64,000 bases of DNA from Locusta migratoria (taxonomy: Eukaryota; Arthropoda; Insecta; Orthoptera; Acrididae), in the NCBI GenBank assembly GCA_026315105.1, contig CM048744.1, forward strand, positions 904,809,094 through 904,873,093, written 5' to 3'. Positions 54,976 through 64,000 of the stretch are shown here, piece after piece. The notes below the pieces were generated by a model, which saw only the letters and a program-made list of their open reading frames with translations, was not told the origin of the DNA and searched no databases. Both the position numbers and the translations under genes were made by a program. Every line of letters starts with the position of its first letter. The first letter of the stretch is position 1.

Positions 54976-56362
54976 TTTTTTTTTCTTTATTGTGAGTTCC
55001 ATTCCCCTAAAAAGGGGCGGGCTGGCAGCGCTCACTGGCGCTCTTCAGCCTACAGAAATAAAATTTGACACAGGAGAAACATACAAACATAAAAGAGATA
55101 AAATGTTAGAGATAACACATACATAAAGCGGAGATGTAAAATAGAGGGAAACGATGGCGACATACAAGATTTGGAACGGCGATGGTCGTGAATAAAAACA
55201 GCTGCCCGAAGGTCAGTGGCACACACACAAAAGTAGCGTAGGGCAGCGGCTATGGTTAGACCGTCCGCTATTGTGAAGTTAAAACACACAACTCCCAATT
55301 GGAGAAATACACAAAACTAATGCTCTTGGCTGTGGGTTGGCCGTCCACTGCTGTAAAATAAAACAATGTGACTAAAAGGCACCACACTTGTCGAAGCACT
55401 CACATGGAAGCACAAAGAAGGTTTCACAGATGGCAGGGCACTGACAGCATTGAAGATGTGCTGTGAGGGGGGGAGAAGGGGATGAGAGGAGAGGGAGAGG
55501 GTGGGGAGGAGCCACAGGGCCAGTGGGGAAGGGACAGGGGGGCATGATGTTCCAGGAAGCCACGGGGAAGAAGGAAAGGGGAGGGTGGTAAGAGGAGGAT
55601 CCGGAGGGACAGCTTGGTGGAATGATGAGGGGAGAAGGGAGGGGACAGGAGGGATAGTCGGGGCCCTCATGGAGAGAACGGGGAGCAAGGGGAAGGATCA
55701 CAGCTGGTATGAAGGGTAGACGTCAAGTCAGGGGGCATCATCCGGGAGGGGGAGGGCACGGACGTTGCCATGGGAAAGGATCTGGAGGGTGGACAAGTGG
55801 AGCTCAGGGGGAATACTGTGGTGGAGGCGCGGCAACGAAGCATGTGCAGAGAGGAGGGGATGGACTAGAGTATTAGGCGGATCTGATTTGCGGGATAGGT
55901 AACGGAGGCGGAGATGTCCAATAAAGAGAACGAGTCGGGGGAAGGGGAATAGGATCATAGAGGATCCGCATGGGGGAGGGGGGATAAAGGGGGATACGGA
56001 AAGCGAGGCGCAAGGCATGGCGCTCCAGTATCTCCAGAGATTTGTAGAAGGATGGGGATCCAGGCTGGATGGGCGACACATAGGATAGGACAGATGAGGG
56101 ATGTGTAGATATAGAGGACGGTAGAAGGGTTGAGGCCCCATGTTCGGCCAACAAGGAGTTTGAGGAGGTGGAGGCGGAAGCGGGCTTTTTCATGGATAGT
56201 GCGCAAACGGGGAGTCCAGGAGAGGGTGCGATCAATAGTGAGGCCCAGGTACTTTAGGGTAGGGGTAGGCAAATGGGACGGTTATGGAGGGTGAGATAAA
56301 AATCTCGGGGACGGAAGGAAGGGGTAGTACGACCTACGATGATCGCCTGGCTTTTGGTAGGA
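54976..56362 (-). mobile_element. I-like LINE with 9-bp TSD, 5'-truncated
   Basis: gacgacccc at 54967-54975 and 56363-56371. The left end is a T run (poly-A on the minus strand), then a 3' untranslated region (gagttccattcccctaaaaa). The coding remnant is at the right. It inserted into one end of the mariner. Confidence 0.9.
55720..56362 (-). pseudogene. LINE reverse transcriptase thumb and C-terminus
   Basis: Right to left: PTKSQAIIVGRTTPSFRPRD near 56290-56355, PTPTLKYLGLTIDRTLSWTP (conserved YLG thumb motif), then FRLHLLKLLVGRTWGLNP, YTSLICPILCVAHPAW and, in the next frame, SLEILERHALRLAFRIPLYP and SLYWTSPPPLPIP. The order is that of I/R1-group LINEs. Catalytic part lost by truncation. The following 55320-55720 (proline/serine-rich on minus) is probably the rest of the C-terminus. 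Confidence 0.8.
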
Positions 56363-56379
56363 GACGACCCCCGTACAGC

Positions 56380-56825
56380 GCTCTTATTATTAAATGATAA
56401 TATGTGTATTTGAGCGAGATCAAAACATATATGTATTCATATTCTGGTATTAGACTTATGCACAATCTATTATTATTAACTGATGAGTCTGCTGTACACT
56501 AAATCAATGAGCAGCCTTGTATGTTACGAGACGGTAAGATTCAAATTCTGCTCTTTGCTGTTGGGTGGGCGCCTGTGTGGCACACTTCCTGCCTTGTGGT
56601 GGCGTGAATACCTAGGTACCACGCTGCACACTCCCGTTGTCTGGAGTTCTCTCGCAGGATGTGTCGAGATGGGAATTTTCCTTGGCTCATGAAGCAGTGC
56701 TATAGCAACACATTCTGAAATTCGATTGCGCCATGGATTACGATAAGAGTAGAATCTTGGCTCAAACCACCGGGCTCTGGGATGGTATAATTACGAGGGT
56801 CAATTGTAGATCTTCCTTTATAGGG
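56380..56825. other. No recognisable gene
   Basis: A small open frame at 56483-56692 without domain. Confidence 0.4.
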
Positions 56826-57965
56826 ATACTAGATGAAACCCGGCGCGTTGCTCCCGCAGAAGTAATAATTGTGCAAACAAAGTTTGAAATTTGAAAGTGT
56901 TAGCTTGTTTAGTGACTAAGTTTTCTACAATCAGATAAACGGTATGGCAGCGCATAAAATCCGAACATGCCCCTCAAATATAAATGGGGTTTCCCAACTT
57001 CCATTAGTGCATCTCTTCCTTTCTCGTCTCCCTGTTCACCTGCTACTCCCCCATCGCCCCCGTCTCCTCCTGTCCATTTCATTCTCACCCTCCCTCTGTT
57101 CATCTTCTTCCCCTGTCTATCTCCCCTCTCTCATTCTCCTCCTCTCCCCTCTGTCTGCTTGTCTCCTCCTGTAACCTGTCTGATCGCATTATCTTCTACC
57201 TATTCCTCTCCCTCCTATATATGAAAACATATGCACCAAGTTTCATTGTGACTGGTCAAATGATGTCAAAGTCACAAAGTACCCTCCACCATGCTAAAGT
57301 CACTGGTTTGCAAATTATAATAATGTCTTTCATGAAAACATACATTGCGATATTGACTTTCACGGTGACCAGTCAAACAATTAGCATGTCTGTTGTAACG
57401 TACTCTTCGCAATGCAGCTACTGAGATTAATTTTGGGTATAAGTTATCTCCATTTCACACGTCATTCAATTGAGTCCAGCCGTTTAAGCGTGAAGAGTAA
57501 CAAATGTGTTAACCCACTGTAAGGTACCCTCGGCCATGCAGCGTACGGTGGCTTCCTGGAGGTAGCTCATGGGTTAATTCAGGGTATAAACCATCTGCAT
57601 TCCAAATTTCATTCGAATCCGTCCAGCTTTTTCAGTATACAGAGAAACAGACTTATTAACACATTGTAAGATGATCTCCGCCACACACCATACAGTGGCT
57701 TACGAAAGGTGGCCGTTGTATTACTCATGGTGTAAGCTACCCCTGTTCCAAATTTCATTCATATCCGTCCAGCCAGTTCAGTGTGAAGGCGTAAGAAACG
57801 AATTAAGTATTTGTAATGCACCCTCCTCCAATCACCACATGAACTTAATTTTAGTATGCCTGTAACCTTCGCGCGAGAGCAAGAAATGAGTTGAGAAAGT
57901 TTTATCGCAATCGCATGTACGGTATGGTCGTGCATAAAAGACAAAGAAACAAACATCAATTTTTA
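56826..57965 (+). repeat. Dispersed repeat family R1-like with internal ~150-bp repetition
   Basis: It starts tgaaacccggcgcgttgctc (compare 28346) and ends 'tatatattagatatg'. In the middle a block of about 150 bp recurs roughly three times (ccaaatttcattcgaatccg at about 57600; ccaaatttcattcatatccg at about 57748; each followed by 'tccagc..nttcagt'). Pyrimidine-rich 57000-57220. No protein. Confidence 0.65.
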
Positions 57966-58178
57966 TATATTAGATATGTCCTGAAGTATGTGTCGTACAG
58001 TGATATAAATTTGATGGCACATTTGATGATACATATCGTTACCATATACAAAATATGTTACGAAGACGGTCTGCAGTAATCAAGTTAAACATCACAAGGT
58101 CATGCCTGATGCGACAGTTGTACGGCATCTACAGCGAAACTGTTGTGAGCGGTAGACTTCTTTTAGTTTCATTATTTT

Positions 58179-58210
58179 GTGTGTGTGTGTGTATGTGTGT
58201 GTGTGTGTGA
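58179..58210. repeat. GT microsatellite
   Basis: GT repeat with one AT interruption. Confidence 0.9.
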
Positions 58211-58500
58211 TGGGATGGGTCAGTTTCGAAACTTCCGAAATTACATGCAAACTTTGTTGCAGGTCTCTAAATACTCCCATTTTCCACCAATTTACGCATA
58301 AATATGGATATTCTCACGTGGTTGCCTCTCATTATTTATGACGTCATATCTCCTGACCTATGTGTTGTGCTCTTTTCTTTATGGGTCAGGAACCTTCGAG
58401 GCCGTACGGTGAACGGTTCAACAAAGTTTCATTGCAATCGAATGAATAGTTTATGAACACATAGAGGACATACAAACAAGCATTTATACATAAAAATTCT
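58210..58500 (+). repeat. Dispersed repeat family R1, fragment
   Basis: aactttgttgcaggtctcta and tatgacgtcatatctcctga match the blocks at 1-180 and 28990-29240. Confidence 0.65.
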
Positions 58501-59055
58501 GCACACTAAAGAAAGAATCGAAAAACCTGTTAAATGAAAAGACGAAACTGCTCAAAGGGCATTTCTGGGCCCATTTTATTTATTTATTTATTTATTTATT
58601 TAGCCTGATCAGATTAGGGCCATCAGGCCCTCTCTTACATCGGACCAGGGTTTTACACATACAGTATTTCTTTACATGTGAGTTACCTATAACATAATAA
58701 TGATTTTTACAGATGAACAGTTAATAACATTATTTATACAGGTTGATTACATGTAAAAGGATGTAAATAAAAGGTAATAACTTAACTCTACATATGTAAT
58801 AACTTAACTCTAAATAGGATTAATACTAACAGTACCACTGAGACACCTTCTGCTGCTGCTGCTGGTGTAATAATAGAAGTAATAACATTTATATTAGCAG
58901 ATACAATATTTACTTTTGAATATATCGAGACTTTTTAACGCATGGCGAATTTTGACAGAAGCTGTACCTGGCGAGAGCAATGGCAGTTGAAGAATATCTG
59001 GGAGGAGGAATGGATGTGACGTACCTGGACCGTAGGGTAAAAAAGACTGGCGTCA

Positions 59056-61959
59056 TTATTGCTTTAGCAGATAATCCATTAACTGTCGTTTGAAGCTGGC
59101 AGTGTTATTCAGTTCTCTGATATACTGAGGTAGATTGTTCCAGAGCCCGGTTCCTGCTACTGAAAAGGATTTTGAGAAACCGGCTGAGTGATGGATAGGG
59201 ACAGAAAGGGTTTTGCTCTGACATGAACGAGTAGTTCTTTTATGTTGATCAGATAAGAGTGTTAAGGTCGAGGAAAGATATGAGGGACAGTGTACGTTGA
59301 TAAGAGAGTAGAGGAAACAGAGTGTATGAAAATCTCTGCGCTTGTCAGCACGGAGCCAGGATAGTTGCTTATAAGATGGTGAAATGTGATCAAAGAGACG
59401 GATGTTGCATATATATCGAACGCAGGCATTCATGATTAGTTCCAGACGTCGTGAGCTTTCCCAAGAGAGACCTTGCAAGATAACATCACCGTAATCAATA
59501 ATTGGAATTACAAGCGTTTGTATAAGTTTCTTTTTAAGATCGAGAGGAAAAAACTTATTATATCTCTGTAGGGCATGAAGAGATGCTGATGCCTTCCTAC
59601 ACACGGCGGCTGTGTGCTCAGCCCAATTTAGTTTGTCGTCTATTATCACTCCCAGACTTTTTGCCGAGGGCGAAAAATAGATAGGTGTGTCATTTAATAT
59701 TAATGGTGGTTGAGATTCGCGGTATTTGTGGTTAATGAGTCTAGGATGACCTACCAGAATCGCTTGTGTTTTACTTGGATTGAGCTTTAATCCTATATTC
59801 TGTGCCCACTTTGATAGTGCACATAAGTCAGAATTAAAATTCTCGATTGCTGCCTTCAGGTTTTTTGGTTTTGCACTTAAATACAACTGGAGGTCATCGG
59901 CATACATGTGGTATTTACAAAAGGACAAGACCGATGATACGTCATTTACATACAATGAAAAGAGAAGTGGACCTAGCACCGTACCCTGTGGTACGCCTGA
60001 TAGAACTTTTCTCCACTGTGACTTTTCGGTGCCGGACATGACGCACTGAAGACGCGATGTCAAGTATGAGCGAAACCATTGCACCACGCCTTGAGAGAAA
60101 TTTAGACTGCTAAGTTTAGCAAGTAAAATATCAAAGTCCACAGTGTCGAAAGCTTTGCTAAAGTCTAAGAAGCACATAATAGTCGCCTCTTGTCTATCCA
60201 TTGCCTGCTTAAGATCGTCTGTTACTTTTATCAAAGCAGATGTTGTGCTGCGATATTTGCGAAAACCTGATTGGTGTTCGTCAAGAAGTTTATTAGTAGT
60301 CAAGTAGCTGGTTAGCTGATCATGTACTATATATTCTAGGGCTTTGGACAGTGCCGGAAGAATGCAGATAGGTCGGTAATCAGAGGGTGCTGTGGCAATG
60401 TCCTTTTTTGGCAGTGGCTTAACTAGTCCACGTTTCCATGCATCAGGAAAAACACTTGTGGCTAAGGACTGATTAAATATATCTGTTATGATGGGCAGCA
60501 GTGGATCAATAATCAGCTTTATCATTTGGATAGTGATACCATCATCCCCGGTAGATGCTGATGTAATACGCATAATGGCTTTTTTGACTGTATTTCCAGT
60601 AACATGCTTAAAACAAAACTTATCACGGTTAGCGTTGTTGATCCTCGTGATATGGTCAATAACTGTTTGTTTCGTTTGGTGATCGATTGAAGTGGTAGGC
60701 GTTGTGAAATAATGATTTAGTTCCTCAATGGAGACAGTGGGTTCGGCTGCAGTTTTTATTTTCCCAATACCAAGACCGCGCAGGTTTTTCCAGAGGACAG
60801 CCGGTCTATTTATGTTGTCGGTTAATGAATGGGCGTATCTGAGTTTAGCATTTCTCACAGCCTGTCTGACTCTGTTACGTTTCTGCTTGTACGATGTGTG
60901 ATTTTCAGGTGTAGGGTGCAGTTTGTATGTCCGATGTGCAGTGTCTCTGAGATTCATGAGCTGTTTTAGTTCATCAGTTAGCCATGGTGCGGGTTTCCTT
61001 CTCACTTTTTTGGTTTTGATGGGCGCATATTTATCATACAGCTGGTTAAGTTTATTTGTAATTTTGTGAAGTTTCTCGTTTACATCCGGGAGGGTGTCGG
61101 AGGTTGGCTCGAAAATTATTTCTAGTGCATCAGCTGTCAGTTCAGGTAAGTTGATGCGTCTTAAGTCACGGTATGCAGTTAACAGTGGTTTCTTCCTAGG
61201 GCATTCTAGCGAGTACGTCATGAAAATTACATCATGGGCAGACATACCAGGCGCAGATGTTTGTGACGTTCGAATTACTCTGTCTGGAAACCTTGTTGCT
61301 AATATATCTATTAAAGTGTGACTATCAGCTGTGTGATGAGTGGGTGCAAGCTGAAGTAAGGTTAGATTCGAAGATGTAAGCATACGCTTGAACTTCATAC
61401 AGGACGGACTGTTGAACAGAAAATTTATGTTAGTGTCACCTGCTATAATTATGTGCTCATAGGTTGATTCGAGGTCTGAGAAGGCAGTTTCGAAGCAGTC
61501 CAACGCACCTACCTTCGGAAGTTTATAGAGGACGCATATTAGACACTTTTCTTTGAGAGGTTTTATCTCTATGAACATGTATTCCACTTGTTCAATTTCA
61601 TCGTTATTTGACGTGTGCAACACGGTAGGAGATAATTCAGAGCGAATGTAAGCTCCAACGCCGCCTCCGCGTTTGTGCAATCGGTCGTGTCTTAGGAAGA
61701 CATAGTCGTCTAAATTTACGGAACTGGTGGTAATGCTTGGTTTGAGCCAGGTCTCCGATAGAAGAATTATATGAAGACACAAGTCTTGAAATATATGGCG
61801 GAACTCAACTAAATGAGCTTGTAGTGATTGAACATTTGCGTGTGCCACGTGGAGCTGTGTGCGCTCAGTTGTAGCGCGCGCGATGATACCGCTAGTCGGT
61901 AGGGCAGCGGCAGCGGGCTGTGGGGTGGCGGCGTCCTTTTCTGCGAACGCAGGAAACAT
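59056..61959 (-). CDS. LINE ORF2: endonuclease and reverse transcriptase, intact
   Basis: 967 residues from ATG 61957-61959 to the stop at 59056-59058. The frame is open further upstream to 62150, so a start earlier than this ATG is possible. Endonuclease: ILLSETWLKP (catalytic E69), IIIAGDTNINFL (GDTN at 174-177 where relatives have GDFN) and GMSAHDVIFM (H242, D243). Reverse transcriptase: PSDYRPICILPALSKALE, GFRKYRSTTSALI, IMCFLDFSKAFDTVD (D599), LSGVPQGTVLGPLLF and YHMYADDLQLYL (YADD 686-689), then thumb SKTQAILVG and SLGVIIDDKLNW. The C-terminus ends LPQYIRELNNTASFKRQL. No stop or frameshift inside. It would nick target DNA and reverse-transcribe its own RNA. One caution: T176 in GDTN and the SAHD order may alter endonuclease activity. 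Confidence 0.95.
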   Translation of the reverse strand: MFPAFAEKDAATPQPAAAALPTSGIIARATTERTQLHVAHANVQSLQAHLVEFRHIFQDLCLHIILLSETWLKPSITTSSVNLDDYVFLRHDRLHKRGGGVGAYIRSELSPTVLHTSNNDEIEQVEYMFIEIKPLKEKCLICVLYKLPKVGALDCFETAFSDLESTYEHIIIAGDTNINFLFNSPSCMKFKRMLTSSNLTLLQLAPTHHTADSHTLIDILATRFPDRVIRTSQTSAPGMSAHDVIFMTYSLECPRKKPLLTAYRDLRRINLPELTADALEIIFEPTSDTLPDVNEKLHKITNKLNQLYDKYAPIKTKKVRRKPAPWLTDELKQLMNLRDTAHRTYKLHPTPENHTSYKQKRNRVRQAVRNAKLRYAHSLTDNINRPAVLWKNLRGLGIGKIKTAAEPTVSIEELNHYFTTPTTSIDHQTKQTVIDHITRINNANRDKFCFKHVTGNTVKKAIMRITSASTGDDGITIQMIKLIIDPLLPIITDIFNQSLATSVFPDAWKRGLVKPLPKKDIATAPSDYRPICILPALSKALEYIVHDQLTSYLTTNKLLDEHQSGFRKYRSTTSALIKVTDDLKQAMDRQEATIMCFLDFSKAFDTVDFDILLAKLSSLNFSQGVVQWFRSYLTSRLQCVMSGTEKSQWRKVLSGVPQGTVLGPLLFSLYVNDVSSVLSFCKYHMYADDLQLYLSAKPKNLKAAIENFNSDLCALSKWAQNIGLKLNPSKTQAILVGHPRLINHKYRESQPPLILNDTPIYFSPSAKSLGVIIDDKLNWAEHTAAVCRKASASLHALQRYNKFFPLDLKKKLIQTLVIPIIDYGDVILQGLSWESSRRLELIMNACVRYICNIRLFDHISPSYKQLSWLRADKRRDFHTLCFLYSLINVHCPSYLSSTLTLLSDQHKRTTRSCQSKTLSVPIHHSAGFSKSFSVAGTGLWNNLPQYIRELNNTASFKRQLMDYLLKQ

Positions 61960-62616
61960 TGGAATGTGGCGTGGCTGGGTGGCTAGCGGTCCGGGGGGTC
62001 GGGGGAGGAGTGCAGGACACCAGAGAGAAAGAGAGAGAGAGGAAGCAGGTCAGGTGGGTTCAGAGACAGGGGAGGGACAGGGAGGCGCTGCAGCCAAGGT
62101 CAGCACGACCTGTTTACGCCAAGCGGCAGCGAGGCGCCGAGGGGTGGAGGGGGAGAATCTCGCCAAGCAAAGACAAAATAATCTGCACGAAACGACACTA
62201 AGTAAAGATAACAATATCGACAGTGGAGCGAAACAATTGCCAATGATGCGTGAGACCAACGCTATATAAAAGTGAATTTAAATCTAATATGGTACCGTAA
62301 TTCATAATGTAGGTATGAGAGTAATAGTAAAACAGCACTATCCTAAAGTGAACCAGTAAGTGTCACTAAAAATATAATGATAATTTGCTAGAAGAAAGAG
62401 AAAAAAAAGTGTAACAACAAATCACACCAATCAAATAATGATAATTTACTAAAATAATAAAGAGAAAGCTAACTAATGTAGTATAATAGATATTAATGTA
62501 CATAAGATTTTCTTTAGAAAATCGATATAAAGTGTAGCAAAAGAACAAAAAAATAGGAAAGAAAAAAAAATAGTAAGCTACACGTAGAAGTAGTGGCGGC
62601 AAGTGTTCAAGTGTTT
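61960..62616 (-). other. Inter-ORF region of the LINE
   Basis: 657 bp between ORF1 stop and the ORF2 ATG. A GA run lies at 62023-62042 on the plus strand (CT run on the coding strand). On the coding strand the ORF2 frame is open from 62149, so up to 63 codons could extend ORF2. No third ORF is convincing. Confidence 0.7.
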
Positions 62617-63390
62617 TTATCTCCTAAAGCAGAGGCTTTCGAGTTCATTTGCATTTGTAATTGATATTTTGCCATTGTTCGTCTTCACCATTATTCTGCC
62701 GTCACTTGTCCATACATTGTGTAGGCCAAATGTTGCGCTTGCACTATTCAAAATTTTTAACCGCTCGAAAGTGAGATCTTCACGTACCGTCAGACCTGAT
62801 TTTACCAGTTTCTTCTTGGCTCTAAAGATTTCGGATCTCTTCCTGTACGAAACAAACTTCACTATTATGGGCCTATGTTTAGTGGATTCCCCTGTCTTAC
62901 GTCCTACTCTGTGACTTCTGTCGATGTCGTTAAGGGTCACCTGCACCCCTAGCTTTTCTGTGGCCAGCTTCACTACGATTTCATCGGTGTTTTCACTACT
63001 ATTTTCTGGAATCCCGAACAGTCGTAGGTTGTTACGTCTCTGATATTGTTCGAGTTCATCTGTTCTCTCGATTAGCTTCTGCTCGAGAGATCGTGCTCTG
63101 TCTGCGGTGTCCTCCAGGGTCTTTTTCAGTGCGCATATCTCACTGGCATTCCTGTCGAGCGTCTGCTGTATTTTGAGCGTCACTGAGGCAGTGACGGCGT
63201 CGGTGATGGTCTGGAGCACCGTGGCGAGCGCGCCCTCCGCCTGCAGCGCGGCACTTACCTCGGCCCTGACGAGTGCGCCGATGTCGGCGGTGGCGGGCGG
63301 CGCGGCCGCGGTCGCCGGCACCGGCTCGCCTGCTGCCCCCTCGCCGGACTGGCCGTTGGCGGTGCTGCGCGTTGTTCGACGACTTTCCAT
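62617..63390 (-). CDS. LINE ORF1: coiled coil, RRM and C-terminal domain, intact
   Basis: 257 residues from ATG 63388-63390 (MESRRTTRSTANGQ); the frame is open 18 codons further upstream but without another ATG. Alanine-rich N-terminal part, then a heptad-like stretch (IQQTLDRNASEICALKKTLE, DTADRARSLEQKLIERTDEL) predicted as coiled coil, then EQYQRRNNLRLFGIPE that opens an RRM-type fold, then DIDRSHRVGR and RPIIVKFVSYRKRSEIFRAK, the C-terminal nucleic-acid-binding domain known from L1-type ORF1 proteins. Such proteins trimerise and coat element RNA. Its neighbour ORF2 lies 657 bp downstream on the same strand. The combination of L1-type ORF1 with a Jockey/CR1-type ORF2 occurs in several LINE clades. 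Confidence 0.93.
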   Translation of the reverse strand: MESRRTTRSTANGQSGEGAAGEPVPATAAAPPATADIGALVRAEVSAALQAEGALATVLQTITDAVTASVTLKIQQTLDRNASEICALKKTLEDTADRARSLEQKLIERTDELEQYQRRNNLRLFGIPENSSENTDEIVVKLATEKLGVQVTLNDIDRSHRVGRKTGESTKHRPIIVKFVSYRKRSEIFRAKKKLVKSGLTVREDLTFERLKILNSASATFGLHNVWTSDGRIMVKTNNGKISITNANELESLCFRR

Positions 63391-63570
63391 TTTAGATGCA
63401 GTTACACGATCACAGGCACTCCGAATAGTACAGCGATTCAACACTTGGCACTTAACACACGTTTTGTGACTATTTCAAACAGCCAAACTGCTTAGTAACA
63501 CCTCCAAATACCAGATAAACTTGCGAGCCTAACTAGCGTGCGTCACTCACTGGCGGCCATCTTGGAGATT
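63391..63570 (-). promoter_or_regulatory. 5' untranslated region and probable internal promoter of the LINE
   Basis: The stretch from about 63570 to the ORF1 ATG is where LINEs of this type carry their promoter. On the minus strand it starts ctccaagatggccgccagtg. The 'caagatggcc' word resembles a YY1-type site (family knowledge, not shown). The exact start is not fixed by a TSD. Confidence 0.55.
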
Positions 63571-64000
63571 TTAATAATGTCGTCCGGAAGAAATAGCAAA
63601 ACTTTATGGCAATTATAGATCTTCAACTTTGCAGTCAAGATGTAGACCTTTTTAGAGCTTTCTTAAATAATTTTATTGGAACACAGTTGGCCCCTTCCGT
63701 GGGAGTTGCGGCGTCAGTCATCATTGACTTGTAGCTGCTCATAGATTATCACTGAACAACAGTGCAGCTAGCCGGCAATTCATAGTGGTTCTTCAAAACG
63801 ACATGTCAGAGTATTGCTTCATAATGGCACCGATGCTGCATATATTTTAAGGTGGACGATGTCTAATGACGATTCATTTTAATTTTTAGGTAATCCTAAA
63901 AATGATAATTATATCATGTGTGCGCATCTTAAGTTTCAGACGCATTTTACGATCTTTCCTTGTTTATTGTAGGACTTGAGAATGTGTTAATGTTGGTCCC
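63571..64000. other. No recognisable gene
   Basis: AT-rich flank after the LINE; no repeat partner found in the window. Confidence 0.45.

Larger units (their letters stand above)
53843..56373 (-). mobile_element. mariner transposon, split by a foldback and by an I-like LINE
   Basis: Left end caaggtatgtccacaatgta preceded by TA (53841-53842). The right end, once the LINE is set aside, reads inward cgggggtcgtccacaaagaa next to TA at 56374-56375. About 17 of 22 end bases agree. The transposase is on the minus strand; its catalytic middle is absent and replaced by the tRNA-like foldback (54004-54395). Confidence 0.82.
58578..63570 (-). mobile_element. Near-intact two-ORF LINE of the Jockey/CR1 group
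   Basis: About 5 kb. The 3' end (left) is an ATTT/AAAT repeat at 58578-58602 preceded by 'gggccatcaggccctc' on the minus side. The 5' end is near 63570 (ctccaagatggccgccagtg on minus). ORF1 and a 967-codon ORF2 are both open, unlike every other element in the window. I could not find a TSD. The inter-ORF region (61960-62616) is long for a LINE and GA-rich on the plus strand. Confidence 0.9.

Noticed and set aside
55317..55701. Proline-rich secreted protein on the minus strand
   Set aside because: It lies within the TSD-bounded I-like LINE and two frames overlap; more likely the LINE C-terminus and 3' region.
58863..58872. CTG repeat as a coding homopolymer
   Set aside because: It lies in the 3' untranslated region of the intact LINE.

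Overview
The window looks like an intergenic block of a very large, transposon-filled insect genome. I recognise no host protein-coding gene in it. The best match from memory is a grasshopper of the locust type (Acrididae, Schistocerca-like). The basis is three repeats I associate with those genomes: tRNA-headed SINEs beginning GCCGGCCGCGG, a head-to-head tRNA-like foldback element that ends in 'ccaggaagtttcat', and LINEs with a GTAGAT repeat tail. Another polyneopteran is possible. The organism call is memory-based inference; the element boundaries, target-site duplications (TSDs) and reading frames are read from the sequence.

Layout. 1-2690: a degraded dispersed repeat and one SINE. 2695-5670: a piggyBac transposon with TTAA target duplications, carrying two SINEs. 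5681-10880: SINEs, an RTE-like LINE fragment with a 13-bp TSD, a CR1/L2-like LINE end and two Tc1/mariner-type remnants. 11300-14890: SINEs, including a 40-bp SINE tail inserted into another SINE and a SINE retrocopy that carries about 290 bp of piggyBac sequence, then the tRNA-like foldback. 15716-16934: a palindromic foldback element with three SINEs, one inside another. 19000-22922: a long CR1/L2-like LINE with an esterase-type ORF1. 23508-29390: a decayed Ty3/gypsy pol and dispersed repeats. 29913-31480: a LINE with a second LINE inserted in it. 32837-38743: a Ty3/gypsy retrotransposon with both LTRs. 39284-41324: a Tc1/mariner-type element split by a LINE that is itself split by a SINE. 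42395-53790: several LINE copies. 53843-56373: a mariner split by a foldback and by an I-like LINE with a 9-bp TSD. 56826-58500: dispersed repeats. 58578-63570: a LINE with two long open ORFs, the only element here that looks coding-competent.

How the parts act together: LINEs supply reverse transcriptase and nicking endonuclease. SINEs depend on such machinery and carry internal RNA polymerase III promoter boxes. The DNA transposons serve mostly as landing sites. The nesting gives a relative clock: piggyBac before its SINEs; mariner before its LINE; Tc1/mariner before LINE before SINE.
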